From JAIBJN01 sp963838795 (GTDB lineage Bacteria; Actinomycetota; Thermoleophilia; Gaiellales; Gaiellaceae), in NCBI GenBank assembly GCA_963838795.1, contig CAWISL010000005.1, positions 186,001-250,000 on the forward strand: a DNA stretch of 64,000 bases. Reading direction: 5' to 3'. A program made the position numbers and the translations under genes. The notes beneath the pieces were generated by a model. The model was not told the origin of the DNA, did not search any database, and saw only the letters and a program-made list of their open reading frames with translations. Numbering within the stretch: the stretch's first letter is position 1; each line of letters begins with the position of its first letter. Shown in pieces: positions 48,891-61,934 of the stretch.

Positions 48891-51800
48891 GTGCCACGAA
48901 TTCTAGGCGAGCGGCCTGCTCCTCCTTCCGGGTGAGGAAAGGCTCACCCGGATGGGTGCTTCGCGGCTCCTCATCCCGTTTTCATACCGCTTTGCGGCCA
49001 CGACCCTACGCCCGGCGACGATTCGTTCGAGCAAGCGGACGCTCTTGCACGCCTGAGAACGATGACCCTGATTCCTCCCCTGCGGCCCACGGAGACCGGC
49101 TCGGCTGACGTCGAGCCGGCCGCCGTTCTGCGCGGCTCCTCGCCCGTGCGGGCAGCCGCCGCGATCGCGGCCGCCGCAGCGGTGTTCCTCGCGGTCGTCG
49201 TCCTCGCGGGCGTCGGGCGCCTCGACGCGAACGTGCCAGGCTTCCTCGAGGAGGCGCTCGGCCCCGAGAAGGCCCAGGCGCCCATGGAGCGCTCGCCGGC
49301 GACCGGCGTCGGCGTCCGAATCCATGACCAGGGCTATACCGTCTCCCACTGGGGCGCGTCCGTCTCGGTCGTCTCCGAGGACGTCGGCGGGGCCGAGTGG
49401 CGGCGCCACGTTCACGGTGTCACGCGCGAGACGGACTTCGGCACCGAGACGATCGTCGTCGACGGACGCAAGACCGAGGAGTTCCTGACCGTCGTCGAGC
49501 GTCAGGGCGAGCGGACGTGGCGCTGGAAGCTCGCGACCCGGCTGCAGCCGCGCCTGAGCCGCGACGGCGCCGTTACCTTCCTCGACCCGACCCGCCACCT
49601 GGTCACCAGCATCATCATCGACCCGGTGCGGATCCTCGACGCCGAGGGCGAGGACGTCACTCCCCACGGACTCCGCTGGGGGCTCGAGGAGGGCGACACC
49701 GGCTGGTGGCTCACCCTCGAGCTCGACGACGCCGACCTGCCGCTCCCGTACGTCATCGACCCGGCCGTCACCCACCGCGCCTCCGCGACGCAGAACAACG
49801 GCGCCGGCGCGGTGAGCCTGACGATCACCAAGCCGGCCGGCGCGGTCGAGAAGGATCTTCTGGTCGCCCATGTGACGGTCCGCAACAACGGATCGGTCAC
49901 CGCGCCGGCAGGCTGGACCCAGGTCGTCAACGCCGCCTACAGCTTCTACCTCAGGCAGACGGTCTGGTACAAGGTCGCAGGAGCCTCCGAGCCCGCCAAC
50001 TACACGTGGACATTCGGAACGAGCGGCGCGGCCGCCGGCGGCATCAGCGCCTTCTACGGGATCAAGACCTCCACGGCGCCCGGGCCCGTGAACGTCGCCG
50101 ACACGACCCCGCAGACGGCGAACTCGGGCACGGTGACGGCGACTTCGATCACGACGACGACGAACACCGCGCTCGTGCTCGCCTTCTTCGCCGCGCGGTC
50201 GAACACGACGTTCACCCAGGCCACCGGGATGACCGAGCTCTACGAGGCCGCGGCTTCTGGCGGGATGGGCATCGCCACCGACTCGATGATCCAGATCACA
50301 GCCGGCGGGACCGGCAACAAGACGTCGACGGTGACGTCGTCGCGGAACAGCGGCACCCAGGCCTCCTTCAACGTCGACGACGTCGCGCCGAGCGGCAGCC
50401 TGACCGATCCCGGCTCTCCCCTGGCGGGAACGGTCACGCTCAACGGAAGCGCGAGCGACACGGACTCAGCGATCTCGACCGTCGTCTTCCAGCGCTCGCC
50501 CGCAGGCGCCGGCACGTGGACGGCCATCGGCACCGATACCACCTCGCCCTATTCGGCATCGTTCGACACGACGGGCGTCTCGGACGGGCTCTACGACCTC
50601 CGCGTCGTCGTTACCGACGCGGCCGGAAACGTGACCAACTCGTCCACGGTCGCGAACCGTCGCGTCGACAACACGGCGCCGGCGTCGACCACGACCTTCC
50701 CCGCCTCCGCAGGCACCTACAACACAGCGGGCTGGAACGCCGGCTGCGGCGCGATCGGCTACTGCGGTACCTACTCCGACGGCGGCTCGGGCGTCTCGCA
50801 GGTGCAGATCTCCATCCGCCAGGGCACCGGCAACTACTGGAGCGGCGGCTCCTTCTCGAGCGCGAGCGAGGTCTGGAACACGGCTTCGATCGCCGCCGGG
50901 AGCTGGTCCTACGCGTTCGCGGCGACGAGCTTCCCCGCTGACGGCGGCTACACGATCCGCGTCCGTGCTACCGACGCGGCCGGAAACGTCGAGACCCCGA
51001 GCAGCTGGTCGTTCACGATCGACCGCGCCGCGCCGCAGACGACGATCAACTCCAACCCGGCGAACCCGACCGCTTCGACTAGCGCCTCCTTCACCTTCAG
51101 CTCGGACGAGGGCGGCTCGTCCTTCGAGTGCCGCCTCGACGGCGGCTCCTGGGGCGCCTGCACCAGCCCGCGAAACTACTCGAGCCTCGCCGACGGCAGC
51201 CACACCTTCGACGTGCGGGCGACCGACGTCGCTGGCAATACCGACAGCTCCCCAGCCTCCTTCACGTGGCTCGTCGACACGACGGCGCCAAGCTCCACTA
51301 CCACGTTCCCGGGCGCCGCCGGCGAGTACAACGCCTCCGGGTGGGCGGCGGGCTGCGCAACGGCCGGCCTCTGCGGCACCTACTCGGACGGCACGGGCTC
51401 GGGCGTCTCGCAGGTGCAGGTCTCCATCCGCCAGGGCAGCGGCAACTACTGGAACGGTGCAGCTTTCTCGAGCGCGAGCGAGGTCTGGAACACGGCGGGC
51501 CTCTCGGCCGGGAGCTGGTCGTACGCGTTCGCCGCCGGCAGCTTCCCGGCCGACGGGAGCTACACGGTGCAGGTGCGCGCCGTCGACGCCGTCGCCAACA
51601 CGGAGACCCCGTCGAGCCGCGGCTTCACCTACGACACGACCAACCCGAGCGCGCTCTTCGGCTTCCCGGCCTCGGGCGGCAACTACACGAACGCGTCCTG
51701 GAACGCTGGCTGCGCGACGAACGGGTTCTGCGGCACGCACTCCGACTCCGGCGCTGGCGTCCAGGCCGTCCAGGTCTCGATCATGCGCGTCTCGAGCGGT

Positions 51801-52430
51801 CTCTACTGGAACGGGAGCTCGTTCTCGGCCGGGACGGAGACGTACCAGTCCGCAGGGCTTGCGGGCGGCAACTGGTCGCTCGCGTTCCCGGCGTCGAGCT
51901 TCCCAGCCGACGGCCAGTACACCGTCCACGTGCGCGCGCGCGACGACGCCCAGAACACGGAGGCCGGCCCGTCGCGGACGTTCCGGATCGATAACACGGC
52001 GCCGTCCTCGTCGGTGGCGTTCCCCGCAGCCGACGGGACGTACAACACGACCGGCTGGAACGCGGGCTGCGCCACGAACGGCTTCTGCGGCTCCCACTCG
52101 GACGGCGGCTCCGGCGTCCAGGCCGTCGAGATCTCGATCCGGCAGGGCAGCGGCAACTACTGGAACGGCTCCGGCTTCTCGAGCGCCTCCGAGGTCTGGA
52201 ACACGACGTCCCTGGCGGGAGGTAACTGGTCGCTCGGCTTCCCCGCCGGAAGCTTCCCGGCCGACGGCAGCTACACGGCGCGCGTGCGCGCGACCGACGT
52301 TGCCGGGAATGTCGAGGCTCCGTCGAGCCGCTCGTTCATGATCGACCGCGCCGCTCCCCAGACGACGATCGACTCGAACCCGAGCGACCCGACGTCGTCC
52401 TCGAGCGCGAGCTTCACCTTCTTCGCAAGC

Positions 52431-53230
52431 GAGAGCGGCTCCTCCTTCGAGTGCCGCCTCGACGGAGGCGCCTGGAGCGCCTGCACCACCCCCAAGAGCT
52501 ACGCGAGCCTCGCCGACGGCAGCCACACCTTCGACGTCCGCGCCACGGATATCGCCGGCAACACCGACGGCTCCCCGGCCTCCTACACCTGGCTCGTCGA
52601 CACCGCGGCGCCGACCTCCACGATCTCCTTCCCGGCGGCCGCCGGAACGTACAACTCGGCGGGCTGGAACGCCGGCTGCCCGACGAACGGCTTCTGCGGG
52701 ACCTACTCGGACAGCTCGGGCGCCGGCGTGGCCGAGGTCGAGGTCTCCATCCGCCAGGGCTCGGGCGACTACTGGGACGGCTCCGGCTTCTCCAGCGCTT
52801 CCGAGCTCTGGAACGACGCCACGCTCGCCGCCGGCAACTGGACGAACGCCTTCGCGGCCGGCAGCTTCCCGTCTGACGGGAGCTACACGGTCCGCGTCCG
52901 CGCAGTGGACGACGCGGCGAATGTCGAGGCTCCGTCGAGCCGGTCGTTCACGATCGACCGGGCCGCGCCGCAGACGACCATCGACTCCAACCCGGCCCAT
53001 CCGACGAGCTCGACCTCAGCCAACTTCGACTTCTCCGCGAGCGAGAGCGGCTCCTCCTTCGAGTGCCGCCTCGACGGAGGCGCCTGGAGCGCCTGCACCA
53101 CCCCCAAGAGCTACGCGAGCCTCGCCGACGGCAGCCACACCTTCGACGTCCGCGCCACGGACGTCGCCGGCAACACCGACGGCTCCCCGGCCTCCTACAC
53201 CTGGCTCGTCGACACCGCGGCGCCCTCCTC
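52431..53230 (+). repeat. Near-identical internal DNA repeat in the giant gene (period about 612 bp)
   Basis: A block of about 190 bp starting GAGAGCGGCTCCTCCTTCGA at 52431 recurs almost unchanged at 53043, encoding the same SSFECRLDGGAWSACTTPKS Ig repeat. DNA identity well above that of other repeat units suggests recent duplication or gene conversion. Confidence 0.75.
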
Positions 53231-53671
53231 CACCATCTTGTTCCCCGCGGCCGCTGCCGAGTACAACGCCGCCGGCTGGGACGCGGGCTGCACCTCCCCG
53301 GGGCTCTGCGGAACGTTCGGCGACGGCCCCGGCTCCGGCGTGGCCGAGGTCGAGGTCTCCATCCGCCAGGGCTCGGGCGACTACTGGGACGGCTCCGGCT
53401 TCTCCAGCGCTTCCGAGCTCTGGAACGACGCCGCACTTGCCGCCGGCAACTGGACGTACGCCTTCGACTCGGCGGCCTTCCCCGAAGACGGGTCGTACAC
53501 GGTGCGCGCGCGAGCTGTCGACGGCGTCGGAAACGCCGAGGCCTCCTCGAGCCGGACGTTCGCCTTCGACGCGACTGCCCCGACCGGCTCGCTGACAGCC
53601 CCCGCCGACGGAGCGGCGCTTCGCGGCGCTTCGGTGATCGTCTCCTCCGACTCGTCGGACGCCGGCTCGGG

Positions 53672-55025
53672 CGTCGACTCGGCGCGGTTCCAGCGCCGAC
53701 CCGCAGGCGGCGGCGCCTGGACGACCATCGACACCGACACCAGCTCCCCCTACTCCACCAGCTGGGACACCACCCCCCTCGCCGACGGCGACTACGACCT
53801 CCGCGTCCTCACCACCGACCAGGCCGGAAACACCTTCACCTCGGCCACCCGCACCGTCACCGTCGACAACACGGCGCCGAGCGCCGCGACGCTCGACGCC
53901 CTCCCGACCGCGATCCGAAACGGGCAGGAGCTGACCGGCTCCGGGGCGGACGCGACCTCTGGCGTCGCTTCCCTCGCCTATCTCTACTGCGCCGGCGCCG
54001 CGTGCGTGCCCTCGACCCTCATCGGCTCCTCGACCGCCGGCCCGAGCTACAGCGTCTCTTGGACGGGCCAGCCCGCCGACGGCGACGTCCGCGTCCTGGC
54101 GCGCGATCACCGACCGCGCCGGGAACACGCTCGACTCCGCGATCCAGGACGTCCTCGTCGACAACACCGGCCCGACCGGCTCCCTCACCGCCCCGGCCGA
54201 CGGCGCGACCCTCGGCGGCGACTCCGTGACCGTCTCCTCCGACTCGGCCGACGGAGGCTCAGGGGTCGACTCGGCGCGGTTCCAGCGCCGACCCGCAGGC
54301 GGCGGCGCCTGGACGACCATCGACACCGACACGAGCTCGCCCTACTCCACCAGCTGGGACACCACCCCCCTCGCCGACGGCGACTACGACCTCCGCGTCC
54401 TCACCACCGACCAGGCCGGAAACACCTTCACCTCGGCCACCCGCACCGTCACCGTCGACAACACGGCGCCGAGCGTGACCGTCACCGCACCGACCGGCTT
54501 CGTCAACGCGGCCGCCCCCGATCCCTTCACGGCCACGGCCACGACGCCCGACGGCGACGTCCAGGACGTCGAGCTCTTCAGCTGCTCGAATGTGAGCGTC
54601 AACTGCTCGAGCGGCTCCTGGGTCTCGCTCGGGGTCGACGGAAGCGCGCCCTACAGCGCCTCGTGGCCGGTCGACCCCGACGGCAACCGCGCGCTCCGAG
54701 CCGTCGCCACCGACGGCGCCGGGAACACCGGCAGCGACGTCGTCAACGTCACCGTCGACCGCACGAGCCCGACCGGCTCGCTGACGGCGCCCGCCGACGG
54801 AACGTTCGTCACCGCGACGGTCGCGGTCTCCTCCGACTCGGCCGACGGAGGCTCAGGGGTCGACTCGGCGCGGTTCCAGCGCCGACCCGCAGGCGGCGGC
54901 GCCTGGACGACCATCGACACCGACACCAGCTCGCCCTACTCCACCAGCTGGGACACCACCCCCCTCGCCGACGGCGACTACGACCTCCGCGTCCTCACCA
55001 CCGACCAGGCCGGAAACACCTTCAC
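53672..55025 (+). repeat. Three near-identical DNA repeats in the giant gene (period about 594 bp)
   Basis: Blocks of 165-210 bp starting GTCGACTCGGCGCGGTTCCA occur at 53672, 54265 and 54859, spaced 593 and 594 bp, encoding the same VDSARFQRRPAGGGAWTTID Ig repeat. Copies two and three also share about 30 bp upstream. Such copies are prone to recombination and to assembly collapse. Confidence 0.78.
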
Positions 55026-58000
55026 CTCCGGGACACGGACGGTCACCGTCGACAACTCCGCCCCCTCGACTCCGGTCGTGACGCTCTCCGAGTCGAGCCC
55101 CTTCGCCTACGCGAGCGGCGCCGAGGTCTTCGTCAACACCGACGAGACGGGGTCGTACGACGTCGAGGCGACCAGCTCCGACGCGCATTCCGGGATCGAC
55201 AAGATGCGCTTCCCCGGCCCGACGGACGACTCCTCGAGCCCGTACCGAGCCTCCTACGGCTTCAGCGACCTCGCGGGCGCCCAATCCGTGACGGCGTTCA
55301 ACGGCGTCGGCCTCACGGCCTCGACCCCGTTCACGGTCACGCCGGACACGGCGGAGCCGTCCGGCGGCTCCGTTGGCTACCCGGACGGCTACGACGCCGA
55401 CGGCGACGTCACGATCACGGTCGACGCGGGCGCCGACGCGCTCTCCGGAGTGGCTCCGGGTGCCGCGGTGCTCGAGCGGCGCACGGTCACCCTCTCGGGC
55501 GGGACCTGCGACCCGTTCGGCGGCGGCTGGAGCGCGGTCACGAGCCCCGACACCGTGGCCTCCGGGCTCTGCGCCGAGTACCGCTACCGCGTTTCCGACC
55601 GGGTCGGCAACGAGGCCGCCTACACGTCGGCCAACGTGGTCAAGGTCGACCTCGTCGACCCGGTGGCGCCGGCGCTCGCGCTGGTCGAGTCGAGCCCGTT
55701 CGCCCACGTGGTCGGCACGGAGATCTTCGTTAACACGGACGAGACGGGCTCCTACGACGTCCAGGCGACCACCTCCGACGCGGCCTCGGGCCTCGACAAG
55801 GTCGTCTTCCCCGCCGGCGTCGAGGACACGAGCCCACCGTTCGCGGCAACCTACGACCTCGGCGACCTCCTCGGAGTGGAGACCGTCACCGCCCACGACC
55901 GCGCCGGCAACACAGCCAGCTCCGACTTCGAGGTCACCGAGGACGTCACGGATCCGTCCACGAGCGACGACACCGCTTCGATCGGCTCCACCTGGCAGAC
56001 CGTCCCGGTCACCGTGACGCTGACTCCGACGGACGGGCGGTCGGGCGTCGCCGCGACCTACTACACCACCGACGGCAGCGTCCCGACGACGAGCTCGGAC
56101 GAGGGCACCTCGATCGACCTCACCTCCGACGGCGTCTACACGATCCGCTACTTCTCCGTGGACAACGTCGGCAACGTCGAGCCTGTCCGCACCGCGTTCA
56201 CCACCATTCGCATCGACCAGACGAGCCCGAGCGCGCCCGTGATCACTCTTGACGAGTCGAGCCAGTACGCGCATGTGAGCGGAAGCGAGATCTTCGTCAA
56301 CACGGCCGAGACCGGGAGCTTCGGCGTCTCGGCGACGAGCTCCGACGCGGGATCGGGGATCCACAGGATCTCCTTCCCCGGAGGCATCGACGACACGACG
56401 AGCCCGTACTCGACGACCTACGACCTCGACGACCTGAGCGGCTCCCAGACGGTGACCGCGCACGACGTCGCTGGCCTGACGGCGAGCGCCACGTTCACGG
56501 TCACACCCGACACCGCGGCGCCGACCGGCGGCTTCGTCGACTATCCGGACGGCTTCGACGCGGACGGCACGGTCACGGTGGCGGTCGACGCCGGCTCGGA
56601 CGCCCTCTCGGGCGTGAACCCGGGCTCGGGCGTCCTCGAGCGGCGCACCTCCGCGCTCTCGGGCGCCGCGTGCGCCCCGTTCGTGGGCGGCTGGAGCGCG
56701 GTCACGAGCCCCGACACGGTGCCCGATTCGACCTGCGCCCGCTACCGCTACCGCGTCTTCGACCGGGTCGGCAACGAAGCGATCTACACGCTGCCGACCA
56801 GCACCGTGAAGGTCGACCTCACGGACCCGCAGACGACCATCGACTCGGCGCCCTCCGACCCGTCCAACGACACCTCCCCCGACGTCGCGTTCTCGTCGAG
56901 CGAGCCCGCCTCCACGTTCCAGTGCAGGCTCGACGGCGGCGCGTGGAGTGCCTGTGCCTCTCCCGAAAGCCTCGCGGGCCTCGCGCGACGGCAGCCACAC
57001 GTTCCAGGTGCGCGCGACCGACGCGGCCGGTCACACGGACGCCAGCCCCGCCTCGCACACCTGGACGGTGGACACCGTGGCGCCGAACACGTCCTTCGAC
57101 GACATGCCGCCGGATCCGTCCAACGACGACGCGCCGACCTTCGAGTTCTCGGCGAACGAGACCGGGCTCCACCTTCGAGTGCCGGCTCGACGGAGGCCTC
57201 TGGACGGTCTGCTCGAGCCCGGAGACGATCGGGCTGCTCGCCGACGGCGGCCACACGTTCCAGGCGCGCGCGATCGACGCCGCCGGCAACGTCGACTCGT
57301 CCCCCGCCTCGTATGCGTGGACGGTGGACACCGTCGCCCCCGACACGTCCTTCTCCGTCGTTCCCGCCGACCCGACCAACGACACGACGCCGACCTTCGA
57401 GTTCTCCGCGAACGAGGCAGGCTCGAGCTTCCAGTGCCGCCTCGACGCCGGCCCCTGGGGCGCGTGCACCAGCCCGGAGACCGTCGGCCCATTGGCCGAC
57501 GGCAGCCACACCTTCGAGGTCCGGGCCACGGATACCGCCGGCAACCAGGAGACCGCGCCGGAGTCGTACACATGGATCGTCGACGCAGGAGCGCCGACGC
57601 GTGACGATCACGCAGCCGAGCGGCTTCGTCAACGCTTCCGACGCCGACCCCTACACGCTGCGGGCGACGAGCCCCGACGGGGACGTCGCCGACGTCGAGT
57701 TCTTCCGCTGCTCCGACGACTCGACGGACTGCGCGACGGGCTCGTGGGTCTCCCTCGGTACCGACTCGACGGCGCCGTACGAGGCCTCCTGGCCGCTCGA
57801 CCCCGACGGAAACCGCGCGCTCCGAGCCGTCGCGACCGACACCGCCTCCAACTCGGGAGCCGACGTCGTCGACACGACGATCGACCGCACAGTGCCGGCG
57901 ACCGCGATCGACTCCGCCCCGTCCGACCCGAGCGCGAGCACAACCGCGAGCTTCGAGCTCAGCGCCAGCGAGGGCGGCGATCTCCTTCGAGTGCCGCCTC

Positions 58001-60552
58001 GACGCGGGCTCCTGGGGCGCCTGCTCGAGCCCGCAGGGCTATTCGAGCCTGACCGAGGGCAGCCACACGTTCCACGTCCGCGCGACCGACGCCGCAGGCA
58101 ACGTCGACCCGACCCCGGCGACCTTCTCGTGGACGGTCGACACCGTCGCTCCGCAGACGACCATCGACGTCGCCCCGAGCGACCCGAGCGGCAGCCCGGC
58201 GCCGAGCTTCGAGTTCTCCTCCAGCGAGCCCGGCTCCACCTTCGAGTGCCGGCTCGACGCCGGTGCCTGGGGCGCCTGCGTCGAGCCCGCACGGCTACGC
58301 CGGCCTCGCCGACGGCAGCCACACGTTCCGCGTGCGGGCGATCGACGCCGCGGGAAACGTCGACGCGACGCCGGCGACCCACACGTGGACGATCGACGCG
58401 ACGCCGCCCGGCGGCGGCCTGGCCGACCCGGGCCAGTACCTGCGCGGCACGGTCGGCCTGAGCGCCTCGCCGAGCGACGGCGGCGTCGGCATCCAGGGCG
58501 TCGACTTCCAGGTCTCCCCCGCGAACGCCGGCGCCTGGACGTCGATCGACGTGGACACGACCGACCCGTACGGCGTCGTCTGGAACACCACCGCGGTCGT
58601 CGACGGCGGCGTACGACCTCCGGATCGTCGTCACCGACAATGCGGGCAACTCGAGCCCGTCGGCGGTCGTCGAGGATCGCGTCGTCGACAACACGGCGCC
58701 GGGCGCGACGATGAACGATCCGGGCGCGTACCTCCGCGGAACCGTCTCGCTGACGGCGAACGCGAGCGACGCGGGCTCGGGCGTCGACACCGTCTCCTTC
58801 CAGCGCTCGCCCGCGGGCGCAGGCGCCTGGGCCGCGGTTCCTGCCTCCTGGGATACGACCGCCGTCGCCGACGGCCTGTACGACCTCCGCGTGACCGTGA
58901 CCGACAACGCGGGCAACTGGGCCACCTCGGCGCCGGTGACCGACCGACGCGTCGACAACACGAAGCCGAGCGTCACCTCCTCCACCCCCTCGGACGGCTC
59001 GACGATCGCCGCCGCCGGCTCGCTGCAGGTCGTGGCGAGCGAGGACGTGGCCGGCATCGTCGGCGCCGAGATCGACGGCTCTGCAGCGCCCGCGCCGAGC
59101 ATCTCCGGCGACACCGTGACGTACACGCAGTCCTTCTCGCCCGGCCCGCACCTGCTCGCCGGCGAGCTCGAGGACCTGGCCGGCAATCGCCAGCCGATCC
59201 GCGTGCACTTCACGACCTGGACGGGCGCAACTGCGGATTACCCCTATGTCGAGAAGAACACCGACTCCGGCTCGAGCACGTCCCTCCGCTCGACGAGCGA
59301 CACGACCACCGTGACGGTGCCCGCGGGCGCCTGGACTGGGGCGCCGGCCGGCGATTGGCTCGTCCTGCGGATCGACCCGCAGCCCGCCGCTGGCTGCTCC
59401 GGCGGCTTCCAGCCGGCCAGCGAGATGCTCGACGTCACCGCCTACTGGGCCCTCTCCGGCTCTGCAGTGACCTCCTTCTCGCTCCCGCTCGAGATCGAGA
59501 TCGACAACGCACAGGCCCACATCATCCCCGCCGTCCTGGAGAGCGGCGCATGGCGCCCGCTCGCCGAGGTGCCGGGCACCGGCCTTCCGGCCTCCTGGAG
59601 CGACGGGTTCGCCTACGACGGGACGAACATCCGGATCCTGACCCGACACCTCTCGCTCTTCGCGCTCCTCGAGGACGTGGAGGCGCCGACGAAGCCCGGC
59701 GGCTTCAAGGGAACCGTCAAGAAGGCGAAGTTCTCGCTCTCCTGGGCGGCCGCAACGGACAACTCGGGCCTGGTCTCGGCCTACCAGGTCTTCGCCAATG
59801 GCGCGCTGGTGAAGACGGTGGACGGCTCCAAGCACTCGGTCGGGATGGGCGAGTTCAAGCTCACCGACAGGCGCTCGTTCCAGGTCGCCGCCGTGGACAC
59901 CGCAGGGAACGTCGGCACGAAGACCGGCGCGCTCAAGATCGTCCCGAAGCTCGCCAAGCTCGACACTCGCAGCGGCCAAGTCGGCTCTCAAGAAGCGTGG
60001 CTTCAAGACGGGCAAGGTCACCTACGGCACCTCCACGACCGTCCCTGCGGGCAAGGTCATCAAGGGCGCAGCCAGCGGCCTCAGGCTCGCCGGGGCGAAG
60101 ATCGGCCTTCCGTCTCGAAGGGCGCGGGAGCTCCAGCCGCCCGGTGACGCCGGCGACGACGCCTCCCGCTCTGGCGCGACCACCTACCCGCCCCCGAGCA
60201 GCCCCACAACGCCGACGGAGGGCCAGTCGCAGCCGCCGTCCACGACTCCGCCCCCTACGGCCACCGCGCTGACGCCCGCGGTGCAGGAGTCGTTCCAGCC
60301 CCAGCACGGCCGCGTCCTTCCCTTCATCGCCCAGCGCGCCGAGAGGCTTCTCGAACATCCGCCGCGAGCTCGGCTTCGGCCTCCTGGCGGCCGCCTTCTC
60401 GATCGCCGTGGTCGCCGGCCTCCGCGCCAGGCGCCCGGCCGTGACCGGCTCGCACCCGAGCGGCGACCAGATGCTCCTCTGGGACGAGCGGATCGATCCA
60501 GGCGATCCGCCGCTTCCTCCGCCTGTCCTAAGCCGTCGGGCCGCGCGAAGCG

Positions 60553-61135
60553 CTACTGCGAGCTTCCGGGGCGCCACAGCGGCTCCGGCGAGCCGGCGTT
60601 CGCAGCCCGGGCGAGGATGAAGAGGAGATCGGAGAGGCGGTTCAGGTAGGCGAGCGCCGCCGGGCTCGCGTCCTGCGCCTGGGCGAGCGCGGCGGCGGCT
60701 GCGCTCCGCCCGCCGGCAGACAGCGCGGGCAACGTGGAGCTGCGCGGCGGCCTCGGTGCCGCCGGGAAGGACGAAGCTACGGAGCGGTTCGAGCCGGTCG
60801 TTGACGAGGTCGCAGAGCTCCTCCAGCCGCTCCACCTGGCCCATCGTCACGCGCAGCCGCTCACGCCGCTCGTCCGCAAGGGGGACGGCGAGGTCCGCGC
60901 CGAGGTCGAAGAGGTCGTTCTGGATCTGCTCGAGCCAGGGCCGGAACTCGCCGGGAAGCTCGCCGGCGAGGACGAGCCCCAGCGACGAGTTCAGCTCGTC
61001 GACCGTCCCGTACGCCTCGATGCGCGGATCGGTCTTCGGGACACGGCTGCCGTCGCCGAGGCTGGTCTCTCCCGCGTCTCCGGCCCGGGTGTAGATCCGC
61101 GTCAGCCGCACGGGCTCGTCCCGGCGTCTCGCCAC
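60553..61135 (-). pseudogene. Cob(I)alamin adenosyltransferase, PduO type (one frameshift)
   Basis: Starts MARRRDEPVRLTRIYTRAGD and shows the PduO/MMAB signature: TRAGDAGETSLGDGSRVPKTDPRIEAYGTVDELNSSLG and IQNDLFDLGADLA, then LRSFVLPGGTEAAAQLHVARAVCRRAER. One extra base near 60705 breaks the frame; removing it yields AAAALAQAQDASPAALAYLNRLSDLLFILAR and a stop at 60553, for a 193-residue protein of normal length. It makes adenosylcobalamin for the B12 mutase encoded at 47226-48890 and 4869-5270. The frameshift is most likely a sequence error. Confidence 0.85.
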
Positions 61136-61165
61136 GGCGGCGAGTATAGAGATGGAGGCGCCCGG

Positions 61166-61871
61166 CTACGCGCGGGGGTCGGGGACTGCGCACGGGCTCG
61201 TTCACGTTCGTGATCGCGTAGTCGAGGTGCATCTCGACCTCCTGGCCCCGACCGCCATGGTCAGGTCGAGGAGCATCCGCAGCGGCAGGCGGCTCGCCTG
61301 GGAGAGGTAGATGACCGCGCGCGTGTCGCCGAGCATCTCGGACAGGTCGGGCATGGGCCCGCCGCGCCGCGCCGAGCTGGCCGAGCAGCCCGTCGAAGAG
61401 GCCGGCCGTATCGAGGACTCCTGTGATCTTCACAGCCGGCTCGCCATCGACCTCGGCGTCCTCGTCGAGCTCGACGTCCTTCACGTACTGCGCCAGGTCG
61501 AACTGCTCGATGCCGGTCGCCTGCGTGGGCGGGATCGGGAGACGTCTGCCACACGCCGTCGGGCTTCATCCAGGCCTCGTCTCCGCGGACGACGACGGTC
61601 GTCTCCGGGAACTCGGGGAGGTCGGGCGCCTTCATCGTCATGAAGAACGCCCCGCCGGGCTGCGCGTCCCCTCCCCCGTACAGGACGAAGGGAACTCGCC
61701 GACCGGCGCTGCCATCGTCATGCGCCCGGAGAACCGGAACGACTCGACCTGGGCGAGCGCCCGGTCGGACTGCTCGAGGAGCTCCTGCGCCCGCTGCCCA
61801 TCCGCGCCGGCGCACCCGAGCGGGGCCAGGGCGATCAGGAGGAGCGAGATGCCGAGCGAGACGCGACGCAT
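61166..61871 (-). pseudogene. LppX/LprG-like lipoprotein (several frameshifts)
   Basis: Begins MRRVSLGISLLLIALAPLGCAGADGQ, a lipoprotein signal with lipobox LGC. The following pieces lie in changing frames but read as one LolA-like protein: LEQSDRALAQVESFRFSGRM, then FVLYGGGDAQPGGAFFMTM and TTVVVRGDEAWMKPDGVW, then KDVELDEDAEVDGEPAVKIT, then a piece with LGDTRAVIYLSQASRLPLRM, then EVEMHLDYAITNVNEPV and a stop near 61166. Breaks are near 61680, 61535, 61370 and 61250-61190. LppX/LprG proteins carry lipids across the cell envelope. Family assignment is moderate; the disruption is probably sequence error. Confidence 0.65.
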
Positions 61872-61934
61872 GGGCCTGAGATCGGCCGGGTCGCCGCGGG
61901 AGTCAACACCCAGAACGGGGGAGCCGGTGACGGG

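Larger units (their letters stand above)
49062..60531 (+). pseudogene. Giant secreted Ig-like repeat protein with C-terminal PASTA domain (many frameshifts)
   Basis: About 3,800 residues if frames are joined. One membrane/signal segment (residues 29-48), a 180-residue N-terminal region ending LPLPYVIDPAVTHRA, an AHVTVRNNGSVTAPAGWTQV domain, then more than a dozen Ig-like repeats of two kinds: WNAGCxxxGYCGTYSD-type and SSFECRLDGGxWGAC-type, each with a Cys pair, joined by VDNTAPS or IDRAAPQTT linkers. Near the end come an FnIII-like segment, a PASTA domain (about 59.97-60.12 kb), a Pro/Thr-rich spacer and a final membrane helix (FGLLAAAFSIAVVAGLRARRP). The frame is intact to 54.10 kb, then broken near 54100, 56986, 57165, 57600, 57979, 58277, 58606, 59965 and 60113, with further changes near 60.2-60.5 kb. 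A wall-anchored adhesin-like role is likely. Confidence 0.72.

Noticed and set aside
49397..54332. Long frames overlapping the giant gene on both strands
   Set aside because: Their translations are low-complexity Arg/Pro/Ala sequence, and the main frame has continuous Ig-like repeats.
52431..55025. CRISPR array or mobile-element repeats
   Set aside because: The repeats are in-frame protein-coding units of about 600 bp period; there are no short spacers, transposase genes or terminal inverted repeats anywhere in the window.
54098..60531. Phase variation or programmed frameshifting in the giant gene
   Set aside because: The indels are in different sequence contexts, are almost all insertions, and also affect the unrelated neighbouring genes.
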